Part shown: piece by piece, positions 29,103 through 38,330 of the stretch
Position numbering within the stretch: position 1 is the stretch's first letter
Layout of the letters: each line of letters begins with the position of its first letter
NCBI RefSeq assembly: GCF_037975245.1
Contig: NC_092579.1
Location: 13,004,678-13,068,677 of the forward strand
DNA length: 64,000 nt
Direction: 5' to 3'
DNA from: Apostichopus japonicus
Taxonomy: Eukaryota > Echinodermata > Holothuroidea > Aspidochirotida > Stichopodidae
Made by a program: the position numbers and the translations under genes
The notes under the pieces: generated by a model
The model's database searches: none
The model's input: only the letters and a program-made list of their open reading frames with translations
What the model was told of the DNA's origin: nothing

Positions 29103-29762
29103 ATATATATATTGTAATGCTGTTACTGTAAAGTTGTGATGTAATGGGAGTTCTGTGTGGAACCATTGTGGTAGTTTAAATCCCCTTGGAATTATATAGG
29201 GGTTATCTCTCCTGGCAATAGGTAAACCAGTTGTAATTGTTGGCAGATTATGGCTTTTGTGGCTGCTTCTATGGATCGGCATATGGTATTAGACTTATTC
29301 TGGGATTGTGATGTAACACATGTGATATTTTCTAGGGATACTCATGTGATCACATTCATCACTGTAAAGGAGTACAATTGTTTAGGGATGGTAGGAATGC
29401 ACTGTAGTATTTGTGTATTATGTCTTTAGCTAAGTTGTAAGGTAAAGTTCATCATTTGTATACATGTGGTATAACATATTGTTAAGGGATTTATATAAAA
29501 TGCATTACCTGGTTGCTGTTGGACGAAACACTCTTGATGGTAGGCTTCAGGGCCACGTAGCCTCAAGTTTGTACCACATATCCAGTACAACACACTTAAC
29601 CTTACTGTAAGAAGTTTTCTTTTCAATATATCGCTGTTAAAATACCATCACCTCTCTGGATTTATTTTGTGTACATCTTCATTCTCTGGCCAATTACAAT
29701 ACAACATCTTAGGCCAAGAACCCTGTATCGGATGGCCGGCACTACTCACGGAAAAAAGTGTT

Positions 29763-29808
<46 letters not shown>

Positions 29809-32800
29809 ATATACAAACCTTTAAAAGTTTCTCAGGGTGCATGGGGTTCTGTGAATCCCCTTGCACCCCGTCCTCTCCTTGTGTAACCTCTGATGTTATT
29901 TCTTCAGTTTTGTCAACCTCTTTTTGATCTGAATAAGGAGAAATTAAAGAAAAGGTATAATAAAGTTCCTCAAACTATACAATGTAGATCATAGTCACAT
30001 ATAAGTTTTATCAGTCTTAAGGTTTTGCATTTCATTTCAGCCGGGTTATATCAATATTTGGAAGATAACCTGGGACGACAGACACCAACAAGACATGTGT
30101 GCAATACTTCTGTCAATCTTTGAGATGCACCATTGTAATCAAATATGCTAGACAGTCAGATAATGGTCAATCATGATCAAATTTCAACATGCATGTGAAG
30201 TTTCCTAACTACATGCAATTTATTCCAATATACATATACAGGGATAATTTAGAAGATACAAAACAACAGAAAAATACTTTTGAAGACTTTAAGCAAAGTT
30301 TTGCATGTTTTGTGGTCATTACTAATAAACTGTACATAGGTTTTGCACTATAGATGTCATTTTATCAATGATGTTAGTTAAATGCATTTTGACTTTTTCC
30401 ATATCTAATGTAGTCCTTTCTCAGTCATTTCATGACCTGTACAGTAGATCCAGTGAGAACACATAAAAAGATGTGATCAATGTGAATTTAGGAAATAAAT
30501 GTTATTTACAAACAGCTGACACTGATAATGTAAACAAAAGCAAGTTTCAAGTCAAGTTTAATTAACCTAATGCAATGTGGTTCAAAGTACAGTACAGTTA
30601 GTAAGTACTGTCAATAATTTATGATAAATTTACAGTAGAATATTTTAATGATCAGGTACTGTATGGAGGTGCACTTCTTGATAGCTCTGACAAATTCACA
30701 AGGTGCATGCACATGGACTGGAGGTTCATTAACTGGCCCAGAACAAAATCAAAATATTTCGAATTCAAGATGTTTATTTTCTCTACTTGGCAGTGAAAAT
30801 TCTTGGGAGCTATCAATGGCAGGGGATGCCAAAATATTAAAACTTGGAAATGTAACCACCAAAAATTTGGCATTCTTTTGCAAAATGTCTATTGCTACAA
30901 AGATATTGCCAACACTAAATGGCTACCATTTGTTGCAACATTTTCAGTATTTCTAGCTTGCCTTATTCCACACTGTACATAATTTAGTGCTATAAACCCC
31001 TGAATGTGTAATGCGATTATACTATGTCCACTAAACAACATTTTATTGCTCATGAAATACATTATACCGTAACACCACATAACATATGTATATCATATTA
31101 CATGCAGGCTCCTGTTCTTGTCACCATGCCTTGATAGTGATTTCCTCCAATATATTTCTGTGAGACTTTAGAGAAGTGTCTTGTCTTTATTTTAACAATC
31201 CTTTTTGTCGGTAACATTACAGAATGTACAGTACTTTGCATGCTGTCTATGCACCTACACTACAGTACAGTAGAGTGTGCATTATAATACTCGATCATAC
31301 ACCACATGTGCACTCTTTTAATAAGCCTCTAGACATTTTTACGCATGAAATGCAGTCTGGGCCGTATGGATATTATTGCAAATCTAATCAAGAAACATGA
31401 TTCATAAGTTTTACCAAGGTTGGTGAACAGACTATACTACCATACCTTCACATAAAGGATTATAAGAAATGTTGTTTACTATGAAGAATATTACTGTTGT
31501 TCAATTTATGTAAAGAGATTTTTACTGCTTTTATAAAGTCTTGATATTTGTACGAAGAGTGTGTAAACTTTGAATACACACTTCGTACAAACGCTTGCTT
31601 TCTTAAATCTTTATTTAGTACAAGTTATTTAGTACCAGTTCTCAAACAAAAGATTGGGAGACTCATAAACTTTTGCTGACCCTCTTGTTGACAATTGACT
31701 TCTTAATTATTTACTTATTTATTTACTCAGAGGTCAGTTTCAGGGCGACATTGTACTTACTGTACAGTACAACAAACCAAAGTTAGAGTACGGGTTAATT
31801 CTTGTTGAATTTGGCTTTAATTAGATGATCATTATTCTTTAAAATGATTTGGTGAACTAAAGTTATTTCACTATTTGCTTTATTTTGTCATCAAGTCACC
31901 CTAAACCTTAAATGTCAACCGTAATCATTTTGCGCTGTTTCTTTCTTTTGGAACGGGGGGAACATTTTCATCATATTCACTGAGCTTAGTTAAATAACGT
32001 ACAGTGTGAATTATAACCTCTAAATACTCTGACACACAGTGGTGGGTATAGTAGAAACCAACAATGTTGCAATATTACTTTTGTTAAATATTCTTGGTGT
32101 ACTGTGCGTCAATGGCTCGCAAAACACACCACAGCTTGAATACAGTACGCTTCAGAGAATTCTGTGTAACGGGACAGTCCTATCTAATAACCTAGAACAA
32201 CTTCAAAAGGCTGCTCTACGGTGCATGCATGCATACACTGTACTTTATATGGAATAAGTTATAACACCATGATTATTATTACAATGAACTGGTGCAGTGA
32301 AGTTCTAAAAACTTGACCTTTAATGGTTGATTTCACCAATTCATCAGACATCAGTTTCCCGTGGCAGTCATTCTGCTTGGATTCTAAGGTACACTTGGTT
32401 CATATATGGAAATGTTTCACCATTCCCAATGGTTGAAAAGTTCACAAACACACTACACATTTGAGTTAATGATATTGTACAGCACAGTGTACTGTATGCT
32501 TGTGGATACAATTAATGTTTAAATCATGATTGTGATAGATGGAAATTTATCCCGCAATACCAAAATAGACAGATTCTCAATTTCCAACCATTGGTTGCGA
32601 ACAATGTAAAGACACTTATAAATTTATGATGACAAAATTGACAAGGTTTGAAGTCATTAGCACATAGTACACTAAATACTGAATTTTTACTAACTTTTAA
32701 GTATGTTGTCCTTTTCAATATTTTTGTAGTTTTAATTTCTGTTATTATGCAGTTTATGCTAAAAAAAACAGCCAACTAAAATTCGGGTTTCTGCAAGATG

Positions 32801-35800
32801 ATTGCACTGTACAGTATAACAACAGGTAATGTACAACTGTACACACTAGAGGACACTCCAATACTGTAGATGTCCTTCAAATTAGAATTTCAAATTAGAA
32901 TTCACTCAACTCAGTACAGTATTTTGTCCCAGAGCATTATCCAAAATGATGTTTATTCACTTCAAGACAAGTTAACAACCACTAAATATCATTCCTGGAC
33001 TACATTTGAGATGTTCTGCAAACATCACTGCATCCCGGACACTTGCAAAATAAATGGTTTGTCAACATGACTTCCTGGATGACTGTCTATTTTAAGCTAC
33101 TTTATTTGCTTAACCACAAACATTATATACAGAGTCTGCTCAGAACTTCCTAATATTGTGAAATAAACTTTAACACGTATGCATTTGATACTGGTACTAC
33201 AGTAAGTGTTTCATCATCCTGACACTGTTTTGCAAAGTTTTATTTTTCAAACCTTTTTTTTTAAAATACACCTTGAATATTAGTCTACCTACTTATTCTA
33301 CTAATTCTGTATTCATACGTATAATGTGGGGCACTGGCTGTTTTTCTCGAATTGAAGTTAGTATTAATCTCCTTAGGGTACAGTAAAGCCTCCAATTCTG
33401 CAGATCTAGAACCAGGGTCTTCAAAAGTAAATCAAAACTTGGAGGAAAATACCCACCTTTTAACTGAAAAAGTCTTATCACAGCTTTGATATCTGCAGAC
33501 ATTCAGTCCCTACCAGAATGTGTGAATGTTGTCCGTAATAAATGGGTTAATCCCGAAATATGCCTAGAATGTATATTGGAGAACGGACGAAACCAATGTA
33601 CGGAATATTCGTGTAGCTTTCAATAGCAATGTGCAGAGGTCCTGAAGTCTTGATAATCAATGTACAAGAAGCTAAGTTGTAGTCTATACTTGTATTAGGT
33701 ATTTTGAACTGTATTCCTACTGTATTGGATGTTGTATCAGCTGTATAGTACACCACAGTAGACCTACAGTATGTACAGTACTCTATGTAAGGCACTGTTT
33801 GTAGTATTAGGGTTCCCCAAAGGTAAACACAGACAGGGTACTGTGGTAGTCCATTCCACTCAGACAAAAGGACCGGGGGAAAAATTATGCTAATTACATT
33901 GGTCAATGGAACTTTTAATGCTTTTTTCCTTTTTTTTTTCCAGAAAATCAAATTTATTAGTTAAAAATTTCAACACCTGAATTTTGCTTCAGATTGGTTC
34001 ACAATTATACCGACTGAATCAATAACAAATATAATACAAACTGATATGTGAGAGCCTGGGCAATTAATTGCGCAAACACACACATAGACATGATCACAAA
34101 GGTGCTTGAAATTTCATATCCAGTCTACTATTTACCCTAACTGCTATGCAGTAGTTAGTAATTTACCCATACTATTAAAGGGGCATTCAATGAACCCCAT
34201 AGACGACAGCTCTGCATGTGGCACAAAAGAATATCATACCATAGTCAGGAACCTATTTATAAGTTAAATTTGTATCCACTTTCTTGTGCTGTTGATTTGA
34301 GACTAGTTCACTGTTGGAGTTCATATGAAATAAATCGACTTTATATTTAATCAGTAAATTTGAGATGACACATAGTTTTGTAAATACACTTTAACAAGAA
34401 ATGTCAACACCAAACGTTTTGCATTTTGGTCCTTTATTTCTTACTACTTGTTCTTCACTCCATTGGTGCTAGTACAGTACACAAGCAGTGAGTAATTTTT
34501 GATTCTGATAAAGTGACTTAATCATACAGTTTCACTATTTCTATACGGTCCAAAATACAGTACTACTTAGGTAATATTTGAACAGAGGAGGCAATTTTCT
34601 ATCAAAATTCTACAAAACAGATCTAGCAATGCAAAAATTAGACCATCAGGAATTATTGCACTCCCTTCTAGAACCTGAAAAAGGGTCTTTAAAAGTCAGT
34701 CTAATATACTTGCCTGTTCCTTTTCTTGAGATGAGATGGGAGGTGGAGGGATTATGTCCAACAATTTTGCCTTTTAACCAATGTAAGCATTATTGTATGA
34801 CATACTATAGTATGCATGATACACAAATGAAAACAAACAATTTAGCTGTCCAATGCTGAAGACAGTATTTGCACACTGTTTACTGTAGTTTCAAATGTTT
34901 TATAAAATAGCATATTTGTTTAGATTTACAGAAATGGAAATTAAGGGAAAGAGGTTGTGGAATATAGAGATTTCCTTTTCACAACCTGCAGTTTCTCCAA
35001 AATCAGCCTTTTCATACTGGCACACTATTTTTTGTTTTGTTTTTTTTTGTAATTGCCCTAAATTATAACTTCAAGATATCTCTAAACACAGCGGTAAAGA
35101 GATTTTGATTTTAGAACCAATGGTACACAGTAGCTTCTCCATAAGAGTCATAGTTCTTTTACTTTGTTTGATACTTTGAACCATGAACCTTTTCAAGTTT
35201 ATATTTTACTTACCGTTAATGTCCCACACTAAAGTATTAACAACATTCAAAACGTCCTAAGTTCTGCTGAAATGTCTTCCAATTTTCTTTTCTTGGGCCA
35301 GATGGCCCAAAGCTCTATCACCCTCCACATACAAGTCTAATTTCAGTTAACATGAAACAACCAAACAAAATCATATTTACCATCTTCCTCGGTTCCAGGT
35401 GGCTTCTCAATGCATTCATCAGGAACCACATCTGTTAAAGACGATTCGGTGTGGCCAGATATTGAAAGTGTCCCTGTTTCCTCCTCCTCTCCGGGGGTGG
35501 GAGTAACCACACCTTCCTCCCTTATTTGTTCTTCCCGTATTTGATCTGCTTCTGAACCCGATCTTCCCCTCTCGTCTGCTGATGGAGAGGATTTATCATC
35601 CAAGTCCTCCGATTCTGCATCTGCCGAATATGCCGGAGAGGTCCTCTGAGAGCAAGTGACAGATGCCTCATCTGTATTAGTCATGACTTCAATGGGTCCG
35701 TGGCCATGTATATTGTCCGTCATATCGTGGAAACGATTCTCTGATATAATACTGTAGTCACTGTCCGTGGGACTTCGTTTCCCATTTGATGAATACGTAA

Positions 35801-37534
35801 TGTGCTTTGGGGAATGTGTATCTGAAGACTCCCTATTGTCATACATACATAGTGAATGCTCACTTTGAGTTAAATCGTTAATCACCACAAAGTCACTGTC
35901 GCTCTTCACAGATTCGGGTTCATCGGAATTGCTCCCATCTTTCGAAACTCTTTGTTCGACAATCTCTCTCGACTGTGTGGAGTCACTTTCCTTCTCATTT
36001 TCCTCTTTGTGAGGTTCTCTAACGGCAGGTAGTCGTTTCTCTGTCTTTGTTTCTTGCTCTCCGTCTCTCGAATCATCATTGGTCTCTCCTTCAGGCGTTA
36101 CCTGCACGGCAGAAGTTCTATCAGCTGACTGCTCGAAAGCAATCTTTTCTGGTTTCAGTGGCGCCCTCTTAGAGATCCCTTCTGTCACCTTTTCGTCATC
36201 TGTTGTGCTTGATCCCGACTCTGCAGCTCTCTTGGAGCGGCCATCTTTTTCACCAAGTTTAGTTTCCTCATTCTTCCCTTTGCCTGACTGCTTCCGCTGA
36301 GGTTTTGTTTTCTGAAGGGCTTGTGAACCACTTGATCGAGTCCCAGTACTTAAGCCATCTGATTTGTTCTCGTCAGTAATCCGACTTTTGGGAGTTCTCT
36401 GAAAATGTTTGGCTGGAGTTACTTTTGGCTTACTTTTCTTCTCACCAGAGTCTAAGAAAGAACTCCATAGGTTATCTTCATCAATCAGTTGCTTTTGTGG
36501 TGTTGCCTTACGAGATGGGTTCGTAGAAGAGGTCTTGCCGGATGACGATCCCTGTGAGTTCTTACCCTTTGCGGCATGCAGGTTGTTTGCATTTGGGAGT
36601 TTTCCTGTGAAAGTAGGAAAAAGGAGTTAGAAGGAGAACGTTTACAAAATAACAGAGTGTACAAACAATTGTGTCATACAGATAGCCAGCTGCTGTGGGT
36701 TTTCATACTAATGCAAGCCTTATATCTTGTTACTTGTACTTGCAGCAGCATTTAGACCCAGAAGAACCTTAGAAGCAAGAACAAGCTCTATTTTTGTGGG
36801 CTACTAGGTATGATGTTGTCTGATGGAAGCAGCGAACCACAAGTAGGCGATGAGGCTAACTCTGCTAGTGATCTCAGACAATAGCAGGTTGCATGTTGCA
36901 TATTAACTCAACTGTAGAGCTTTCTGTACATACATAATGAGGATCTCTCCACCAGGCCGGTACAGGCTTATAGATTTGCAAGTCTTATTGATCACGTACC
37001 AAATTTCTGTGGAGTCTTCCCATTGATTACCTACTGAACTTCAGTGTTAAGAGTAATGAACTCTTTAGGCTGAAATTTATATGCCAATGATCACAATTTG
37101 CCAGTTAAAAGTCCTAACTGAGTGCAATAAGTTAGCCTATTATCGAACCAAACATGCTATACAGGCCTAGGTCGACAGTTAGGCCTTGACTAGGCCCCTA
37201 GGCCTAACTTAGACGGGAGTTTGGTTAGCCTTTTTTAGTTTTACTAGTTGTACATAAAGCATCGTTTGATAATATTGGCAGTTCATTCTGTCACAGAATT
37301 AGCCATACGCAAAGTGCACAGGCTATTTGTTATGATAATGGTCGGGGCATTTTATGAACTTTTAAGTTTTATTCGAAGCAACTACTAGCTTATTGATATA
37401 CCTTTTGCAGCAGATACACCACTGCTCCCATTCTCGTCTTCTTGGATATCCAACACACGGTCTATAGACTTCTGTGCGTTGACAAGGGCGGTTTTTGCCA
37501 ATGAAGAAAATGCTGAAGCTTCAAACCAACTCAT
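4617..37534 (-). CDS. TMF1: TATA element modulatory factor 1 (golgin TMF/ARA160), complete, 18 coding exons
   Basis: The family is a Golgi-associated coiled-coil tether that binds Rab6; in mammals it is also known as a TATA-element binding factor and androgen-receptor coactivator. Joined exons give 1137 residues (human about 1093). Seen: N-terminus MSWFEASAFSSLAKTAL with AQKSIDRVLDIQE as in the family; a long acidic, Ser/Thr/Glu-rich disordered part (about 45-490); coiled coil from about 490; the EGEKLAKEQLQNSTIIKKLR block (TMF DNA-binding coil region, about 600-625); RNQELSHSV and TRPLLRQIENLQ (about 800-825); and the C-terminal Rab6/TATA-binding region with VIENLQSHVKLKEGEV, MAEEIVKL and LQMYGEKAEEVTELRLDI, ending IEDLLKKDPDRN-stop. 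All 18 exon phases chain and all introns are GT-AG. The start is the only ATG giving the conserved N-terminus. Paralogous golgins lack this N- and C-terminal combination. Confidence 0.95.
5236..5346 (-). CDS. TMF1: TMF1 coding exon 17
   Basis: 111 nt encoding EIDHKYNAVLQMYGEKAEEV then TELRLDIQEIKEMYRQQ, matching human YNTILQMYGEKAEEAEELRL. It is separated from exon 16 by an intron carrying a 2.4 kb minisatellite. Confidence 0.97.
5441..7883. repeat. 2.4 kb minisatellite in TMF1 intron 16
   Basis: Built from two interleaved modules: CATAGGTAATGTAATCTCAA (sometimes TAGGTAGTAATG) and the spacer TGTATCTCAATGCATCTC, giving units of about 24, 27, 34 and 37 bp. Many higher-order blocks recur almost identically (for example near 5590-5760 and 5850-6010), so the array has grown by duplication of multi-unit segments. 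It lies about 95 bp from exon 17. Confidence 0.95.
8406..8531 (-). CDS. TMF1: TMF1 coding exon 16
   Basis: 126 nt encoding GEITQLERTRASMAEEIVKL then ANLNETLEDEVKVVPELTKK and MR, matching human RSIMAEELVKLTNQNDELEE. Acceptor TTGTTTTAG, donor GTAAGA. Confidence 0.96.
8940..9080 (-). CDS. TMF1: TMF1 coding exon 15
   Basis: 141 nt encoding SEILERSMSISGERLQHDSL then MNGSASTVIENLQSHVKLKE and GEVAQLQ, start of the C-terminal Rab6/TATA-binding region (human SSIIENLQSQLKLREGEI). Phase 0 in and out. Confidence 0.96.
10016..13480. repeat. GGTCA-rich interspersed repeat with exact 400-bp tandem core
   Basis: In TMF1 intron 14. The anchor CTCGGATCACAT occurs at 10741, 11141, 11541, 11941 and 12341, exactly 400 bp apart, in near-identical copies. 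More diverged copies flank them (about 12636, 13296, and 10016-10700). It ends in an (AC)n run. Repeat type not identified; a related fragment lies at 63545-63905. Confidence 0.95.
10600..13170. promoter_or_regulatory. Array of AGGTCA direct repeats (DR5, DR4, DR1-like)
   Basis: AGGTCA-5 nt-AGGTCA occurs at 10600, 11000, 11400, 11800, 12200 and 13154, usually followed one base on by GGGTCA. TGACCT-4 nt-TGACCT occurs at 10727 and every 400 bp after. These are textbook spacing patterns for nuclear receptor dimers. Whether anything binds is unknown. Confidence 0.5.
13571..13612. repeat. (AC)n microsatellite
   Basis: About 20 AC units at the end of the GGTCA-rich repeat, followed by a hairpin GGTTCCTTTTGC-TAAA-GCAAGGAACC at about 13630-13655. 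Confidence 0.95.
13788..13968. repeat. Tandem duplication of TMF1 exon 14 3' end and donor
   Basis: Copy 13881-13968 includes the real exon end and donor; copy 13788-13880 is a close duplicate in the intron, about 90 bp each. The duplicate keeps CATCTCAG followed by GTATGG. Confidence 0.9.
13918..14022 (-). CDS. TMF1: TMF1 coding exon 14
   Basis: 105 nt (35 codons) encoding ERQTEQEKRISPINISGSST then PTRPILTPTLSISSQ, the Ser/Pro/Thr hinge before the C-terminal domain (human ERKPFSVSSTPTMSRSSS). Its last ~50 nt and donor are duplicated in the downstream intron at 13788-13880. Confidence 0.93.
14698..14860 (-). CDS. TMF1: TMF1 coding exon 13
   Basis: 163 nt encoding REHSQFESQRHTYIKALEDS then QREKDILEKKVQVESLKAEA and EKKRAVMAQEALEEK. 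Coiled coil. Acceptor TCTGTGCAG, donor GTAACG. Confidence 0.93.
15348..15555. repeat. 20-bp CT-rich minisatellite
   Basis: The unit CCTCCCCTCCTCCACTTAAT repeats about ten times with variants, in TMF1 intron 12 just past the exon 12 donor. Confidence 0.9.
15581..15875 (-). CDS. TMF1: TMF1 coding exon 12
   Basis: 295 nt encoding TRPLLRQIENLQSTFNDQSQ then TWEQVERNLTERLADAQ and SSLESQLALLRQEKSKLLAS, near-identical in register to human TRPLLRQIENLQ and SSMESQNSLLRQE. A 20-bp CT-rich minisatellite starts about 25 nt into the following intron. Confidence 0.96.
15950..16065. repeat. G/A-rich low-complexity tract
   Basis: Purine-rich GGGAA-like sequence on the plus strand within TMF1 intron 11. No coding signal. 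Confidence 0.7.
16317..16464 (-). CDS. TMF1: TMF1 coding exon 11
   Basis: 148 nt encoding INDLQMSLSRGEQQSNRKEM and then LQDSEQRNQELSHSVTG, the conserved NRNQELSQSV block of the family. Acceptor CTCTTCAG, donor GTAAGG. Confidence 0.95.
17387..17543 (-). CDS. TMF1: TMF1 coding exon 10
   Basis: 157 nt encoding EIADLHKSIAAKNSEAHEHN to RREHEGLILQ, matching human ELTDLHKANAAKDSEAQE. Phase 2 in, 0 out; donor GTGACT. Confidence 0.94.
17865..17991 (-). CDS. TMF1: TMF1 coding exon 9
   Basis: 127 nt encoding ENIRTLNAVVDKQNKELIGC to IRSTQAALDASYK, matching human KKLNSMVERQEKD and QAALDSAYKEL. Acceptor AACATCAG, donor GTAAGC. Confidence 0.94.
18435..18553. repeat. Inverted repeat with ~56-bp arms
   Basis: The arms at about 18435-18490 and 18497-18553 are near-perfect complements around a short AGAAGA loop. 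Each arm carries CTGACGTTTCGATCCTAGCA-type sequence. In TMF1 intron 8. See the hammerhead finding. Confidence 0.9.
18803..18888 (-). CDS. TMF1: TMF1 coding exon 8
   Basis: 86 nt encoding EQLEDALKKIEYLEGVIDAK then EEVDKKNK, matching human LDGKEEVEKQ. Donor GTACGG, ends in phase 1. Confidence 0.94.
19431..19598 (-). CDS. TMF1: TMF1 coding exon 7 (conserved DNA-binding coil)
   Basis: 168 nt encoding RLLAEKDLQITALTKEGEKL then AKEQLQNSTIIKKLRIKEKE. This is the most family-diagnostic coiled-coil block (human KQQLHNSNIIKKLRAKDKE). Donor GTATGT, phase 2 in and out. Confidence 0.96.
20094..20410 (+). mobile_element. tRNA-derived SINE (family A)
   Basis: Head with Pol III boxes TGGTCAAGTGG and GGTTCGAGTC, then a body with CACTTTAGCTCCATTGCCTC and CACCCAGGTGTATAAATGGG, and a tail GCGCCTTGAGCACC. 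In TMF1 intron 6. A second copy, opposite strand, is at 61930-62245. Confidence 0.85.
21661..21823. mobile_element. 163-bp MITE with perfect 20-bp inverted ends
   Basis: The ends TTACCTGTCTCCCCACAACC and its exact complement bound a GC-richer interior (GGCAGGGCCGGGTCATAGAG). If the outer TA is the target duplication, this fits a Tc1/mariner-type MITE. Diverged relatives lie at 26445-26580 and 23090-23172. Confidence 0.8.
22192..22247 (-). CDS. TMF1: TMF1 coding exon 6
   Basis: Short 56-nt exon encoding ERDSLKKEVQTLKTEITE plus two bases. TTTTTGCAG acceptor and GTGAGT donor. It joins exons 5 and 7 in frame. Confidence 0.92.
22587..22707 (-). CDS. TMF1: TMF1 coding exon 5
   Basis: 121 nt, coiled coil KLEKLERRREQESEEDLTSL then TTEFTERIGMMEKKLHVANK, aligning with human LKDEFTQRIAEAEKKVQLACK. 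Phase 2 in, phase 0 out. Confidence 0.93.
23945..24025 (+). mobile_element. SINE tail fragment
   Basis: GGAATAGCGCTATATCAAGC followed by AT-rich TTATTATTATT, like the 3' tail of family A SINEs. Head absent. Confidence 0.5.
25911..26014 (-). CDS. TMF1: TMF1 coding exon 4
   Basis: 104 nt encoding KLADMAEILKAREDQIITLS and EQNNQLQDTGTSLK, the start of the main coiled coil (compare human LNEKLEKREAQLLSLSKE). Acceptor CTTCACAG, donor GTAAGA, ends in phase 2. Confidence 0.93.
26445..26580. mobile_element. Diverged copy of the 21661 MITE
   Basis: Shares the order ATTTGGGTGGT, GTCATAGAG, CAGTGTAAAAAGATTACCAG, TACAGTGAGAGTGC, AGGTTGTGAGGAGACAAGT with the 21661 element. Confidence 0.7.
28560..28625 (+). 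mobile_element. SINE tail fragment
   Basis: AAGCGCCATGATCTAGATGG and AATAGCGCTATATAAATATT, then a TTATG-rich end. Similar to the 23945 fragment. Confidence 0.5.
28680..29115. repeat. (TA)n-rich microsatellites around a GC-richer island
   Basis: TA-rich tracts at about 28685-28725 and 29035-29115. Between them (28770-29000) lies GC-richer sequence with a plus-strand ORF described separately. Confidence 0.85.
28772..29002 (+). other. Unidentified plus-strand ORF segment
   Basis: An open frame begins MVSLFGRKVLRTKKQSLKSY and continues through SKCRHGNRSKKPPDSPKGNS and CPCKIQLPDD before running into the TA tract. Basic, with several Cys. No family recognised; no promoter or clear splice structure. 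It may be an exon fragment or chance ORF, antisense within TMF1 intron 3. Confidence 0.25.
29765..29810. repeat. (TA)n/(TATG)n microsatellite
   Basis: About 20 TA units and a few TATG units next to the donor of TMF1 exon 3. Confidence 0.95.
29819..29928 (-). CDS. TMF1: TMF1 coding exon 3
   Basis: 110 nt, acidic linker from DQKEVDKTEEITSEV to NPMHPEKLLK. Phase 1 in, phase 0 out. The donor GTTTGTATAT lies directly beside a (TA)n microsatellite. Confidence 0.85.
29929..35380. other. TMF1 intron 2, no gene recognised
   Basis: 5.4 kb of AT-rich sequence with frequent TACAGTAC-type palindromic words and a hairpin at about 31546-31591. ORFs here are short, low-complexity and show no family features. 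Confidence 0.6.
31546..31591. repeat. Short hairpin in TMF1 intron 2
   Basis: TTTGTACGAAGAGTGTGT pairs with ACACACTTCGTACAAA around an 11-nt loop, one bulged base. Confidence 0.8.
35381..36604 (-). CDS. TMF1: TMF1 coding exon 2 (large disordered exon)
   Basis: A 1224-nt exon, phase 1 to phase 1, encoding about residues 45-452. It has a TTTCACAG acceptor and a GTAAATATG donor. The protein is Lys/Ser-rich at first (PQKQLIDEDNLWSSFLDSG, a short hydrophobic island like the NFFSAFL motif of human TMF1), then Glu/Asp/Ser-rich and apparently disordered. The open frame runs past the donor to 35343, so intron retention would add a short tail. Confidence 0.93.
37402..37534 (-). CDS. TMF1: TMF1 coding exon 1
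   Basis: Residues 1-44 plus one base. It starts with ATG followed by SWFEASAFSSLAKTAL and ends in VSAAK before a GTATAT donor. The MSWF...KSIDRVLDIQE block is the conserved TMF N-terminus. Confidence 0.95.
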
Positions 37535-37944
37535 TGTGTCAATTCAAGAAGGATGAGAATCACCCTCCTTGAAGAAAGTCAATGCAAACGTATTTGCCGA
37601 TTTCTTGCTCAAAATGTTGCGCGAATTTCAAACATTTCGGAAATAAGTTATTCTGTTAGCGAAACAGGTTTGCTTTCGGTCAACACGTAAACAGCGCTAG
37701 ACTTCGGAAACCAGTCAATTTCATGTAATAAGGTCTTCTGTACTTTTCAGACGTCCGGTTGCATAGTACTATCCTACACATGTTGGCACTGTTTGAGCGG
37801 ATTCATAAAATGTATAAAACTTCATTTCAGACTTTTACTACCAATTTTTTACTTAATTATCTTTACAAAAATTTATGTTATTTACACAAATAGTATTAAC
37901 AGTTAATGTACACCTTCTTATACATTAAAACGTGTCAGAATTAA

Positions 37945-37954
37945 GTCACGTGAC
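37945..37954. promoter_or_regulatory. GTCACGTGAC E-box palindrome upstream of TMF1
   Basis: A perfect 10-bp palindrome about 410 bp upstream of the TMF1 ATG. It is the extended CACGTG site preferred by USF and MITF/TFE-type bHLH-zip factors. It lies between TMF1 and the divergent tRNA gene. Function is inferred from the motif only. Confidence 0.4.
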
Positions 37955-38202
37955 GCACATGAACGTCTTTCAGTGCGTAGCGAATGGACCATGAGAAGGT
38001 CGCAACTGCGTCAAATGTAAGGACTTGAAAGTTCTGGCGAAAAAAACAAATTCAATGATAATATATAACCATTGAGGCTAATAAGTATTACTCAGAGTGA
38101 AAGAATATCATGTAGCATCAACAATGACAACTAAAGCTCCAAATTGGTTGGATTTCATAACGTTGTGATTATGGTTTTATTGGCACGCGTACTTAGCAGT
38201 AT

Positions 38203-38319
38203 TCCCCAGTAGCACAGTCGGTTAGCGCGTCGTACTTATAGACAGTATGTGACGGGTTATAATGACTCGCACTGAATATAGACATGCGAAGGTCGGGAGT
38301 TCGAGCCTCCCCTGGGGAA
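38203..38319 (+). tRNA. tRNA-Ile(UAU) with 43-nt intron
   Basis: Isoleucine tRNA reading AUA. The acceptor stem TCCCCAG pairs fully with CTGGGGA. The anticodon stem TCGTA/TGCGA pairs with one wobble, and the anticodon TAT lies at 38237-38239. The intron is 38241-38283, directly after base 37, where animal tRNA-Ile(UAU) genes also carry introns. The D-arm has one A-C mismatch (GCAC/GCGC) and the T-arm is perfect (GGGAG-TTCGAGC-CTCCC). The A box (TAGCACAGTCGG) and B box (AGTTCGAGCC) fit Pol III promoters. No related tail or target-site duplication was seen, so it looks like a real gene rather than a SINE. Confidence 0.88.
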
Positions 38320-38325
38320 GCAGTC

Positions 38326-38330
38326 TTTTT
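38326..38330 (+). terminator. Pol III terminator of tRNA-Ile
   Basis: A run of five T begins 7 nt after the discriminator base of the tRNA, the usual RNA polymerase III stop. Confidence 0.75.

Noticed and set aside
33547-33951. 134-codon minus-strand ORF in TMF1 intron 2
   Set aside because: No recognisable domain and no splice signals that would join TMF1 in frame.
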